Source of the DNA: CAWCXF01 sp963799455
Lineage (GTDB): Bacteria > Pseudomonadota > Alphaproteobacteria > Rhodobacterales > Rhodobacteraceae
Direction: 5' to 3'
NCBI GenBank assembly: GCA_963799455.1
Contig: CAWCXF010000004.1
Span: forward strand, 62,001-126,000
DNA length: 64,000 nucleotides
In this document: piece after piece, positions 28,782-37,508 of the stretch
Position numbering within the stretch: the first letter of the stretch is position 1
Layout of the letters: the number at the start of each line of letters is the position of its first letter
Notes under the pieces: generated by a model
What the model was told of the DNA's origin: nothing
What the model saw: only the letters and a program-made list of their open reading frames with translations
The model's database searches: none
Program-made: the position numbers and the translations under genes

Positions 28782-29782
28782 GCGAGGCCGCGGACACCCC
28801 CCCAAAGGCGCGGCGCGGGTGGCGGCTCGACCTGCACTTCCTCGGGCCCCTGCTGGCGCTGATCCTGCTGGTGATCGTCGGCGCCTCGATCAACGACAAC
28901 TTCCTGAGCCACGGCAACGTCACCAACGTGCTGGCGCGATCGGCCTTCATCGGCATCATCGCGGTCGGCATGACCTTCGTCATCACCGCCGGCGGCATCG
29001 ACCTGTCGGTGGGCTCGATGGCGGCCTTCGTCGCGGGGCTGATGATCCTGGCGATGAACTCGCTCATCCCCTCGATGGGGGTGGGCGTGCCGGTGATCCT
29101 CGTGGGCATGGCCGTGGCGCTCGCGGCCGGGCTCGCCGCGGGCTGGCTCAACGGCGTGCTGATCGCGCGCGTGCGCATCGAGGCCTTCATCGTCACGCTG
29201 GGCACGATGGGCATCTACCGCTCCCTCGTCACCTGGCTCGCCGACGGCGGCACGCTGTCGCTCGACTTCGACCTGCGCGGCCTCTACCGCCCGGTCTACT
29301 ACGACGGCCCCTTCGGCGTGGCCTGGCCCATCGTCGTCTTCGGCCTCGTCGCGGTCATGGGCGAGGTCGTCATGCGCCACACCGCCTTCGGGCGCCACTG
29401 CGCCGCCATCGGCGCCAACGAGCAGGTCGCGCGCTACTCCGCCGTGCGCGTCGAGCGCACGCGCATCGCCACCTACGTCGCCCTCGGCATGCTCGTGGGC
29501 CTCGCCACCATCCTCTACGTGCCGCGCCTGGGCTCCGCCTCGGCCTCCACGGGCGTGCTGTGGGAGCTGGAGGCGATCGCGGCCGTCATCATCGGCGGCA
29601 CCGCGCTCAAGGGCGGCACGGGGCGCGTGTGGGGCACGGTGGTGGGCGTGCTGATCCTGAGCCTGATCGACAACATCCTCAACCTCGCCTCGATCGTCAG
29701 CCCCTACCTCAACGGCACGATCCAGGGCGTGATCGTCATCCTCGCCGTCGTGCTGCAGCGGGGCCACAAGGCCGCCGACTGA
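28778..29782 (+). CDS. Sugar ABC transporter permease (RbsC type)
   Basis: 334 residues, ten or so hydrophobic helices. Family motifs: GMTFVITAGGIDLSVGSMAAF, AGWLNGVLIARVRIEAFIVTLGTMGIYR and the coupling region near FGRHCAAIGANEQVARYSAVRV, then AAVIIGGTALKGGTGRVWGT. Forms the channel of the CUT2 importer as a homodimer. ATG overlaps the ATPase stop by 4 bases. Confidence 0.95.
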   Translation: MSEAADTPPKARRGWRLDLHFLGPLLALILLVIVGASINDNFLSHGNVTNVLARSAFIGIIAVGMTFVITAGGIDLSVGSMAAFVAGLMILAMNSLIPSMGVGVPVILVGMAVALAAGLAAGWLNGVLIARVRIEAFIVTLGTMGIYRSLVTWLADGGTLSLDFDLRGLYRPVYYDGPFGVAWPIVVFGLVAVMGEVVMRHTAFGRHCAAIGANEQVARYSAVRVERTRIATYVALGMLVGLATILYVPRLGSASASTGVLWELEAIAAVIIGGTALKGGTGRVWGTVVGVLILSLIDNILNLASIVSPYLNGTIQGVIVILAVVLQRGHKAAD

Positions 29783-29807
29783 GCGGCCACCACCAGGGAG
29801 AGAGACC

Positions 29808-30764
29808 ATGCATCGCAGAACCATCCTCGCGGCCGTCCTCGGCGCCACCGCGCTCGGGGGCGCCACCCTCGCCACGGCGCAGGAGGAGTCCTTCACCATC
29901 GGCGTCGCCATCCCGTCCGCCACCCACGGCTTCATGGGCGGGCTCAACTTCCACGCCCAGGACACGATCCAAAGGCTGGAGGAGGCCTACCCCCAGCTCG
30001 AGTTCGTGCTCGCCACCGCCGGCGACGCGGGCAAGATGGTCAACGACATCGAGGACATGGTGGCCACGCGCGGCATCGACGCGCTCGTGGTGCTGCCCTT
30101 CGAGTCCGAGCCGCTGACCTCGCCCGTCCAGGCCGTGGCCGAGCAGGGGATCTGGGTGACGGTCGTGGATCGCGGCCTGTCGCAGCCGGGCATCGAGGAC
30201 CTCTACGTCGCGGGCGACAACCCGGGCTTCGGACGCGTGGCGGGCGAGTACTTCGTGGAGAGCCTGGAGCCCGGCTCGAAGATCGTGATCCTGCGCGGCA
30301 TCCCGACCACGCTCGACAACGAGCGGGTGGAGGCGTTCGAGGCCGCGCTCGAGGGCTCCGAGATCGAGATCCTCGACGCCCAGCACGGCAACTGGAACCG
30401 CGACGACGCCTTCGCCGTGATGCAGGACTACCTGTCGAAGTACGCCGAGATCGACGCGGTGTGGGCCGCCGACGACGACATGGCGATCGGCGTCATGGAG
30501 GCCATCGCCCAGGCCGGCCGCGAGGACGAGATGTGGGTGATGGGCGGCGCCGGCATGAAGGAGATCGTCGCGCGCGTCCGAGACGGCGACCCGATGCTGC
30601 CCGCCAACGTCAGCTACCCGCCCGCGCAGATCTCGACCGCGCTGGAGCTGACCGCGCTGGCGATGGTCTCGGACGCGCCCGTGACGGGCCGCTTCATCAT
30701 CGGCTCCGAGCTGATCACGCCCGAGAACGCGGAGGCGTTCTACTTCCCCGAGAGCCCCTACTGA
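29808..30764 (+). CDS. Sugar ABC transporter substrate-binding protein (RbsB type)
   Basis: 318 residues; ATG 29808 preceded by GGGAGAGAG. Signal peptide ILAAVLGATALGGATLATAQ, then a type-1 periplasmic binding fold: FTIGVAIPSATHGFMGGLNFHAQ, DALVVLPFESEPLTSPVQAV, VDRGLSQPG and WAADDDMAIGVMEAIAQAGR. The Asp/Arg-rich hinge is as in ribose, inositol or galactose binders. Last gene of the LacI-controlled operon; a strong stem-loop follows immediately. Confidence 0.93.
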   Translation: MHRRTILAAVLGATALGGATLATAQEESFTIGVAIPSATHGFMGGLNFHAQDTIQRLEEAYPQLEFVLATAGDAGKMVNDIEDMVATRGIDALVVLPFESEPLTSPVQAVAEQGIWVTVVDRGLSQPGIEDLYVAGDNPGFGRVAGEYFVESLEPGSKIVILRGIPTTLDNERVEAFEAALEGSEIEILDAQHGNWNRDDAFAVMQDYLSKYAEIDAVWAADDDMAIGVMEAIAQAGREDEMWVMGGAGMKEIVARVRDGDPMLPANVSYPPAQISTALELTALAMVSDAPVTGRFIIGSELITPENAEAFYFPESPY

Positions 30765-30772
30765 GGGCAGGG

Positions 30773-30802
30773 CACGCGGCCGGGGGCGATCCCGGCCGCG
30801 TG
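30773..30802 (+). terminator. Perfect 12-bp stem-loop after the sugar-binding protein gene
   Basis: CACGCGGCCGGG - 6-base loop GGCGAT - CCCGGCCGCGTG, starting 8 bases after the stop of the operon's last gene. No T-run follows, but such stems act as terminators or 3' mRNA stabilisers in high-GC bacteria. Confidence 0.6.
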
Positions 30803-30952
30803 TGGGGGCGGGGGCACGTCCCATGATGGCATGTCCGAGTATGGTGTTGGTCTGCCATGCGGACGGAGCGGTCGTTGAGTTGTCCGCGTTCATGAGCAAA
30901 TTTCGGCCCGTGCGCCGCCCGAAAGCAATCGCCGAGAACTTCGAGGTCCATC

Positions 30953-32272
30953 ATGTTCGATATCCTCTCCGATCGCACTTACCGCCATCTGTTTCTGGCC
31001 CAGGTCGTCGCCCTTCTGGGGACCGGGCTCGCGACGGTCGCGCTCGGGCTTCTCACCTTCGACCTCGCGGGCGACGGAGCGGCATTGGTGCTCGGTACGG
31101 TCTTCACGATCAAGATGGTGGCCTATGTGGGCATCGCCCCCATTGCCGGGGCCTTCGCGGATCGCGTGCCACGCCGCGCGCTGCTGGTGACGCTCGATCT
31201 GGTGCGCGGGGGCGTCGCGCTCGCCTTGCCCTTCGTGACCGAGGTCTGGCAAGTCTACGTGCTGATCTTCCTGCTTCAATCGGCATCGGCCGCTTTCACG
31301 CCCACGTTTCAGGCGACGATTCCGGACGTTCTGCCCGAGGAGGCTCGCTATACCCGCGCGCTGTCGCTCTCGCGGCTGGCCTACGATCTGGAGAACATCG
31401 TCAGCCCGACCCTGGCCGCGCTTCTTCTCGCGGTGATGTCCTACAATGCGCTCTTCCTCGGCACGGTTGCGGGCTTTCTCGCCTCCGCTTTCCTGGTCGT
31501 GTCGGTCCTGCTGCCTAGCCCCAGCCCGTCCGAGCCGCACGGCGTCTACGATCGCACCACACGCGGCATCCGTATCTACTTGGCGACGCCCCGCTTGCGT
31601 GGACTGCTGGCACTCAACCTCGGGGCGGCGGCGGCGGGCGCAATGGTGCTGGTCAATTCCGTCGTCCTCGTGCGTGGATCGCTCGGGTTGCCGGACAGCG
31701 CGCTGGCCTGGACGCTGTTCGCGTTCGGCGCGGGCTCCATGACGGCGGCGCTGGTCCTGCCGCGCCTGCTGGACGCGATTCCGGATCGGCCGGTGATGGT
31801 CGGCGGCTCAGCATTGATAGGCGCGACGCTGCTGGGTCTGGGGCTGACGGTCTCGACAACCGGACTGAGCTGGACCGCCCTCCTGATGGCTTGGCTGCTG
31901 GTGGGTCTGGGGTATTCCGCCGTCCTGACGCCGTCGGGCCGGCTGCTGCGCCGGTCCGCGCACGCGGGGGACCGTCCGGCATTGTTTGCGGCGCAGTTCG
32001 CACTGTCCCACGCCTGCTGGTTGGTGACCTATCCCCTGGCGGGCTGGCTGCTGACGGTCTACGGCATCGTCCCCGCGCTGGTCGGGCTGGCCCTCCTCGC
32101 CGCCATCGGCATCCTCGTCGCGATGAAGGTCTGGCCCTCGGGCGATGTCGGAGAACTCGAACACACCCATGAGAACCTGCCGCTCGATCACCCGCATCTG
32201 AACGGGCACCGCAGGCACAGCCATGCGCTCGTGATAGACGAGAGCCATCCCCGGTGGTCCACGCATTTCTAG
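30953..32272 (+). CDS. MFS exporter with His-rich C-terminal tail, probably acquired
   Basis: 439 residues, about 12 helices, EntS/MFS_3-like: DRTYRHLFLAQVVALLGTGL, GAFADRVPRRALLVTLDLVRGG and LVGLGYSAVLTPSGRLLRR. After the last helix comes a hydrophilic tail with many His (ELEHTHENLPLDHPHLNG, HRRHSHAL), suggesting metal binding or metal export. Codon choice is visibly less GC-biased than in the neighbours (more A/T third positions), and the short flanks share this, so horizontal acquisition is likely. GAGG 6 bases before the ATG supports the start. No regulator is adjacent. Confidence 0.88.
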   Translation: MFDILSDRTYRHLFLAQVVALLGTGLATVALGLLTFDLAGDGAALVLGTVFTIKMVAYVGIAPIAGAFADRVPRRALLVTLDLVRGGVALALPFVTEVWQVYVLIFLLQSASAAFTPTFQATIPDVLPEEARYTRALSLSRLAYDLENIVSPTLAALLLAVMSYNALFLGTVAGFLASAFLVVSVLLPSPSPSEPHGVYDRTTRGIRIYLATPRLRGLLALNLGAAAAGAMVLVNSVVLVRGSLGLPDSALAWTLFAFGAGSMTAALVLPRLLDAIPDRPVMVGGSALIGATLLGLGLTVSTTGLSWTALLMAWLLVGLGYSAVLTPSGRLLRRSAHAGDRPALFAAQFALSHACWLVTYPLAGWLLTVYGIVPALVGLALLAAIGILVAMKVWPSGDVGELEHTHENLPLDHPHLNGHRRHSHALVIDESHPRWSTHF

Positions 32273-32476
32273 GTATGCAGCCACCGGTCTTGGCTCGGCC
32301 TGCCATCGAAGAAGAGCAGAAGCGGCCGTTCGAGCGCTATGCAGCATCCGTCGAAGAGGGCTCGTAGCGGACCACTCCAGTCAGCGCCCATGCTCTCGAA
32401 CGATGGGCCGAGCGCCCCTTGCCCCATCATCCCGGTCACGCCTGCCGCGACGCCCCCTCATGCATCGAGCACCCCC

Positions 32477-33793
32477 TCACCCCAGCACCCCCACCAGCCA
32501 CCCCGACAACCCCGGAAACGCCGCCACGAGCGCGAGGCCTATGAGGCTCGTGACGAGGAACGGCAGCGCGCCGCGGGCGATGCGCTCCAAGGGCATGCGG
32601 GTGATGTTGGCGGCGACGTAGAGGTTGATGCCGACGGGGGGCGTGAAGAGGCCGACCGCGAGGTTGATCATCACCACCACGCCGAACCAGACCAGATCCC
32701 AGCCGAGCTCGCGCGCCACCGGCAGGAAGATCGGCAGGGCGATGAACTGGATCGTGATCGCGTCCATGAACATGCCGGCCACCAGCAGCACCACCATGAT
32801 GACGACGAGGATGACGGTCTCGTCGTCGCTCAGGCCCAGCAGCCCCTCGGAGGTGCGCCCGATGAGGTCGTCCACCGTCACCACCCAGCCGAAGAGGCTC
32901 GCGTAGGCCACCACCAGCATGACCACGGCCGAGGAGGCGGCGGCGTCCGTCAGCGCCTCGTAGAGCCCGGGCCCCGTCAGCGTGCGGTAGGCGAGCCCGC
33001 CCACGGCGAGCGCGTAGACGGTGGCGACGATGGCCGCCTCGGTCGGCGTGAAGATCCCTGAGTAGATGCCGCCCAGGATCACCACCGGCGTCAGCAAGCC
33101 CCAGAACGCCTCGACGAAGGAGCGGCCCAGGCGGGCGAGGTAGGGCCCCTCGGGCTCGTCGGGCAGGAGCGCCATCAGCGTCGGCGCCGCCTCGGGGCGC
33201 GAGGCCCGGCCGAAGGGCAGCGCGCAGAGCATCAGCGCGCCGAGCAGCAGTCCCGGCACGATGGCGGCGATGAACAGATCCGCGATCGAGGTCTCGGCGA
33301 TCACCCCGTAGATCACGAGCCCGATCGAGGGCGGGATGACGATCGAGAGCGCCGCCCCGGTGCAGACCAGGCCCGCGGCGAAGCCCCGGTCGTAGCCGTC
33401 CTCCTCCATCGCGGCGATCACCAGCGGGCCGATGGCCGCGACCGAGGCGGGGCCGGAGCCGCTGACCGCGCCCCAGAAGAGGCACACCACGGTGCCCACG
33501 AGCCCCATCCCCCCCGGCAGCCGCCCGATCGCCACGCGGAAGAAGCGGATCATGCGCTCGGCGATGCCCAGGGAACCCATCAGCGTGCCCGCCAGGATGA
33601 AGAACGGGATCGCGAGCAGCGAGAACTTGGCGATGCCGGTGAAGATCAGGTCGCCCACCAGGTCGAGCCCGAAGCCCAGCCGCCACATCGCCAGGAGCGC
33701 CGAGAGCCCCAGCGCGAAGGCCACCGGAACGCGCAGCGCCAAAAGCGCGAAGAACGCCGCCACCATGCCCGTCCCGGCGCCGATCTCAGGCAC
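32477..33793 (-). CDS. TRAP transporter large permease (DctM family), second system
   Basis: About 12-helix permease, 438 residues from GTG 33793 (6 bases after the dctQ stop), or 429 from ATG 33766; I prefer the GTG because the extra residues (EIGAGTGMVAAFF) fit the usual N-terminal helix. Family motifs: IPFFILAGTLMGSLGIAERM, GAVSGSGPASVAAIGPLVI, IVIPPSIGLVIYG and GLFTPPVGINLYVAAN. Pairs with the dctQ and dctP genes upstream on the same strand. Confidence 0.93.
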   Translation of the reverse strand: MPEIGAGTGMVAAFFALLALRVPVAFALGLSALLAMWRLGFGLDLVGDLIFTGIAKFSLLAIPFFILAGTLMGSLGIAERMIRFFRVAIGRLPGGMGLVGTVVCLFWGAVSGSGPASVAAIGPLVIAAMEEDGYDRGFAAGLVCTGAALSIVIPPSIGLVIYGVIAETSIADLFIAAIVPGLLLGALMLCALPFGRASRPEAAPTLMALLPDEPEGPYLARLGRSFVEAFWGLLTPVVILGGIYSGIFTPTEAAIVATVYALAVGGLAYRTLTGPGLYEALTDAAASSAVVMLVVAYASLFGWVVTVDDLIGRTSEGLLGLSDDETVILVVIMVVLLVAGMFMDAITIQFIALPIFLPVARELGWDLVWFGVVVMINLAVGLFTPPVGINLYVAANITRMPLERIARGALPFLVTSLIGLALVAAFPGLSGWLVGVLG

Positions 33794-33798
33794 GGGGC

Positions 33799-34272
33799 TC
33801 AGGCATCGGGGCGCGCCCGAAGCTCCGCGACGGCGTGCTGGAGGTAGCGCAGCAGGACCAGCGCGAAGCCGAGCGGCATGGCGGCGCTGTAGTACCACGA
33901 GGGGATCTGGAGCCCGTAGGAGCGGATGCCGCTGGCGCGCTGGTTGACGACCAGCTCCCAGGAGAACCAGGCCGAGAGCGCCAGCAGCAGCGCCGAGAGG
34001 ATCACCGAGAGCACGAGCAGGGACTTGCGGGCGGCGGGCGGCAGCAGGTCGTGGACGAGCGTGACGGCGAGGTGCTCGCCGCGCCGCGCCGCGATCGCCG
34101 CGCCGAAGACCGTCAGCAGCAGGAAGCCGTTGGTCAGCAGCTCCTCGGAGGCGGCGAACGACAGGTCGGTGGCGTAGCGCACCACGACGTTGACGAAGCC
34201 CAGGCCCGTCATCGCCAGCAGCAGGACGGCGCAAACGACGCGCTCGAAGTCGCGCAGCAGGATGCGGGTCAC
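33799..34272 (-). CDS. TRAP transporter small permease (DctQ family), second system
   Basis: 157 residues with four hydrophobic helices: VVCAVLLLAMTGLGFVNVVV, LLTNGFLLLTVFGAAIAARR, SLLVLSVILSALLLALSAWF and WYYSAAMPLGFALVLLRYLQ. The motifs RRGEHLAVTLV and IPSWYYSAAMPLGF are typical for the family. GTG 34272 has AGGGGG about 9 bases upstream. The dctP gene lies 750 bases upstream, an unusually long gap for one operon. Confidence 0.9.
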   Translation of the reverse strand: MTRILLRDFERVVCAVLLLAMTGLGFVNVVVRYATDLSFAASEELLTNGFLLLTVFGAAIAARRGEHLAVTLVHDLLPPAARKSLLVLSVILSALLLALSAWFSWELVVNQRASGIRSYGLQIPSWYYSAAMPLGFALVLLRYLQHAVAELRARPDA

Positions 34273-35022
34273 GCGGCCGGACCCCCTGCGCTCGGAGCCC
34301 GCTTGGGGAGACCGCCGGAAGCGAGGCGCCGCGCGAGGCCGGGTGCCGTTGGGCCCCGGGGTGGACGCATGACGGCTTCCCGCCGCGCCTCCCCGCACGG
34401 ATGGGGGTTCATCCGCACCGCGACCGCGCGTCGGAACGAATGCGAGGGGCTCGTGGGTCCGGGCCTCACGACGCGAACGACCTGACACCCCGGCGCCGCC
34501 GGACGGGCCATGCCAGCCCCCCTCCGCTCGAGGCGTCGAGCGGGAGCTCGCGGAAGGCGGGCCGCCGCTCGAAGGACGCCGCATCGGCCAGGAGCCACCA
34601 CCCCGTCGAGAAGCGGGGCCGACGGATGAGGCGGCGGACCGGCGATCCATGGCACGAGGAGCCCTCCCGGCGCGGCCCTTCGCATGCTCCGTCCCGGGAG
34701 GCCTCGGCGCACCGAGGACGACCCTCACGCATCGGCCCTGCGTCGAGCAGGGGGCTCAGCGGATGGGAGGGCGCCTCGGCTCCGTCTCGTCCGGACCGCC
34801 GCCCGCATGGCCCCGCCGAGCCAGCGTCCGGCGCGCAGCGCGGAAGGACGCCTCCCAGCCGCTTCGATCGGAAGACCGCCGCGCGGCTCCCTGCCCGGCG
34901 GCGGATCGAGGGCGGGGCGGGGCGGGCGCTTCCGCCCCGCCCGAGGCTCCCATCGCCCCGGCAGGCGGGCGCCCGGCGCGACGACCGCAAGGATGCGCCC
35001 TGCCCAGCCGGCCCCCCGGGGC
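34273..35022. other. 750-base gap between dctP and dctQ
   Basis: GC-rich sequence with open frames on both strands that have no recognisable domain and strong Arg/Gly/Pro/Ser bias, as expected of non-coding DNA at this composition. The only clear structure is the stem-loop at 34915-34942. No insertion sequence or RNA gene is recognised. Confidence 0.5.
34915..34942 (-). terminator. Strong stem-loop downstream of dctP (terminator or attenuator)
   Basis: Perfect 11-base stem GGGCGGGGCGG / CCGCCCCGCCC with a 6-base loop, about 80 bases after the dctP stop on the minus strand and before dctQM. There is no T-run. Such a structure after the binding-protein gene would allow more dctP than dctQM mRNA, a known pattern for binding-protein-dependent transporters. 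Confidence 0.5.
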
Positions 35023-36039
35023 TCAGTTCGTCGCCTGCGCGCCCTGGGCGGCCTCCTCCTGGAAGAGCGTCACGATCTCGGGGCCGATCTGGGCGGCCCA
35101 TTTGTCGAAGGCGGGGCGGGTGGCCTCGCGGAAGGCGGCGATCTCCTCGGGGCTGGGCTCGTAGATCTCCATGCCCTGCTCGCGCAGGAAGTCGAGGCCC
35201 GTGGCGGTGTCCTCGCGGCTGATCTCGATCTGGTAGGCCATCGCCTCCTCGGCGGCGGACTCGACGGCACCTTGGGTCTCGGCGTCCCAGCTGTCCCACA
35301 GCTCCTGGGAGACGCCGAGGAAGATCGGGTCGTAGGAGTAGTGCCAGGTGGTGAGGTACTTCTGCACCTCGTAGACGCGCTGGGGGATGATGACGGCGCC
35401 GATCGGGTTCTCCTGGCCGTCCACCACGCCCTGCTGGAGCGCGGGGAAGGTCTCGGTCCACTGCATCTGCTGGGGGTTGGCGCCGAGCGCGTTCATCACG
35501 TCGATGTACATCGGGCCCGCCACGCGCATCTTGAGGCCGGCCAGATCCTCGGGCGCCTTGATCGGCCGGACGTTGTTGGTCACCTCGCGGAAGCCGTTCT
35601 CGCCCCAGGCCAGCACCTTGATGCCGTGGGAGGCCATCACCTCCTCCATCGTCCTTCCCGCCTCGCCCGACGTGGTCGCGTCCACCGCGGCGTAGCCATC
35701 GTAGAGGTAGGGCAGCGAGAAGGCGGCCATCTCGGGCGCGAGCGGCGTCACGTTGATCGCCGAGGTCAGCACGAAGTCGATCGCGCCGCGCCCGACCATC
35801 TCGGCCTGCTTCATCTGATCGCCGCCCGAGAGCTGCGCGTTGGGGAAGATCCGCACGTCGAGCGCGCCGTCGGTCCTCTCCTGGAGGAGCTCGTCGAACC
35901 GCACCGCGCCGCGGTGCCAGGTGGTGGTGTCGCCGGTGTTGTGCGACAGCCGCAGCGTCTGGGCCGAGGCGCTGCCGGCAAGGGCCATGAGCGCCAAGGC
36001 GGACGCGATGGCGACCCCGCGGATGCGGTCGAGCTTCAT
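35023..36039 (-). CDS. TRAP transporter substrate-binding protein (DctP family), second system
   Basis: 338 residues, ATG 36039 with GGAGGAG 6 bases upstream. Signal peptide VAIASALALMALAGSASAQ, mature start TLRLSHNTGDTTTWHRGA. DctP core: NAQLSGGDQMKQAEMVGRGAIDF and LAGLKMRVAGPMYIDVMNALGANPQQMQW, with the conserved substrate Arg, then LQQGVVDGQENP. Binds an organic acid in the periplasm. Divergent from the thiolase operon, so the imported acid may be activated and broken down by those enzymes. Confidence 0.93.
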   Translation of the reverse strand: MKLDRIRGVAIASALALMALAGSASAQTLRLSHNTGDTTTWHRGAVRFDELLQERTDGALDVRIFPNAQLSGGDQMKQAEMVGRGAIDFVLTSAINVTPLAPEMAAFSLPYLYDGYAAVDATTSGEAGRTMEEVMASHGIKVLAWGENGFREVTNNVRPIKAPEDLAGLKMRVAGPMYIDVMNALGANPQQMQWTETFPALQQGVVDGQENPIGAVIIPQRVYEVQKYLTTWHYSYDPIFLGVSQELWDSWDAETQGAVESAAEEAMAYQIEISREDTATGLDFLREQGMEIYEPSPEEIAAFREATRPAFDKWAAQIGPEIVTLFQEEAAQGAQATN

Positions 36040-36315
36040 GGATGTCTCCTCCCCTCGGGCGGCCGCGATGCCGTGTCCCGGGCCTCGCTCAAGCGCCACC
36101 ATACGCCACGGCCGGGGCGTTGCAATCGCGCGGGCGGCCCCCTGCCCCGCGCCGCCGGCGTCTCGTGGCACCCCGCGGCGGCCCTGGATCCCCCGGGCCG
36201 CGGGGGCTATCTGTGCGCGCAGAAAGGCCGGCCGCGAGGGCACGAGCGGCCGAGGCCAGGCCCATCCGCGCGGGCACGAGCGCCCGCGGCCCGACCCATG
36301 GAAAGGACGCTTCCC

Positions 36316-37488
36316 ATGACCCTCAAGGCACGCATCGTGGGCTGGGCCCACACCCCGTTCGGCCGCGCCGAGGCTCCGGACGTCGAGCGGCTCATGGCCG
36401 AGGTCACGGCGCCCGCCTTGGAGAAGGCGGGGCTGGAGGCGTCCGACGTGGACGGCGTGTTCTGCGGCGTCTTCAACGGCGGCTTCTCCAAGCAGGGCTT
36501 CTCGGCCGCGCTCGTGGGCATGGGCCACGAGGGGCTCGCGCGCACGCCCGCGGTGCGGATGGAGAACGCCTGCGCCACGGGCTCGGCCGCGCTCTACTCG
36601 GCGATGGACTTCATCGAGGCGGGCCGGGGCCGGGTCGCGCTCGTCGTCGGCGCCGAGAAGATGACGGCGACGCCGGGCGTGGATGTCGGCGACATCCTGC
36701 TCGGCGCCAGCTACCGCGCCGAGGAGGGCGAGGTCGAGGGCGGCTTCGCCGGCATCTTCGGGCGCATCGCCTCCGCCTACTTCCAGCGCCACGGCGACCG
36801 CTCCGAGGAGCTGGCGATGATCGCGGCCAAGAACCACGCGAACGGCGTCGCCAACCCCTACGCCCACATGCGCCGCGACTTCGGCTTCGAGTTCTGCAAC
36901 ACGGTCTCGGAGAAGAACCCCTACGCCGCGGGGCCGCTCAGGCGCACCGACTGCTCGCTCGTCTCCGACGGCGCCGCCGCCATCGTGCTGGCGGAGGAGG
37001 AGGTCGCGCGCGATCTCGCGCAGGCCGTGGGCTTCCGCGCCCGCCATCAGGCCAACGACCACCTCGCGCTCTCGCGCCGCGACCCGCTGGCGTTCGACGG
37101 CGCGCGCCGCGCCTGGGCGGGCGCGCTGGAGACCGCCGGCATCGGCATCCGCGACCTCGACCTGGTCGAGACCCACGACTGCTTCACCATCGCCGAGCTG
37201 ATCGAGTACGAGGCGATGGGCTTGGCCTCTCCCGGCCAGGGCGGGCGCGTGGTGCGCGAGGGCCTCAACCGGCGCGACGGCGCGCTGCCCGTGAACCCCT
37301 CGGGCGGGCTGAAGTCCAAGGGCCACCCGATCGGCGCCACGGGCGTGTCGATGCACGTCATGGCCGCGATGCAGCTCACCGAAGGGGCGGGCGACATGCA
37401 GATCCCCGGCGCGGCGCTCGCGGGCGTGTTCAACATGGGGGGCGCGGCGGTCGCCAACTACGCCTCGGTGCTCGAGCGCGTGCGGTGA
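36316..37488 (+). CDS. Thiolase-family protein (SCP2-type acetyl-CoA acetyltransferase)
   Basis: 390 residues, ATG 36316 with GAAAGGA 8 bases upstream. Catalytic elements of the SCP-x-like thiolases are all visible: nucleophile Cys in MENACATGSAALYSAM, His in VETHDCFTIAELIEYE, and SKGHPIGATGVSMHV near the end. Probably cleaves a 3-oxoacyl-CoA. First gene of an operon with an acyl-CoA ligase, an SDR and a PPC-domain protein, the set needed to activate, oxidise and cleave an acid. Confidence 0.92.
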   Translation: MTLKARIVGWAHTPFGRAEAPDVERLMAEVTAPALEKAGLEASDVDGVFCGVFNGGFSKQGFSAALVGMGHEGLARTPAVRMENACATGSAALYSAMDFIEAGRGRVALVVGAEKMTATPGVDVGDILLGASYRAEEGEVEGGFAGIFGRIASAYFQRHGDRSEELAMIAAKNHANGVANPYAHMRRDFGFEFCNTVSEKNPYAAGPLRRTDCSLVSDGAAAIVLAEEEVARDLAQAVGFRARHQANDHLALSRRDPLAFDGARRAWAGALETAGIGIRDLDLVETHDCFTIAELIEYEAMGLASPGQGGRVVREGLNRRDGALPVNPSGGLKSKGHPIGATGVSMHVMAAMQLTEGAGDMQIPGAALAGVFNMGGAAVANYASVLERVR

Positions 37489-37508
37489 CGCCCGCCTCGG
37501 CGCGGGTG

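Noticed and set aside
32275..32367. 30-codon frame after the MFS gene (ends EEEQKRPFERYAASVEEGS)
   Set aside because: It has an ATG 2 bases after the MFS stop but no ribosome site and no known family; too short to support.
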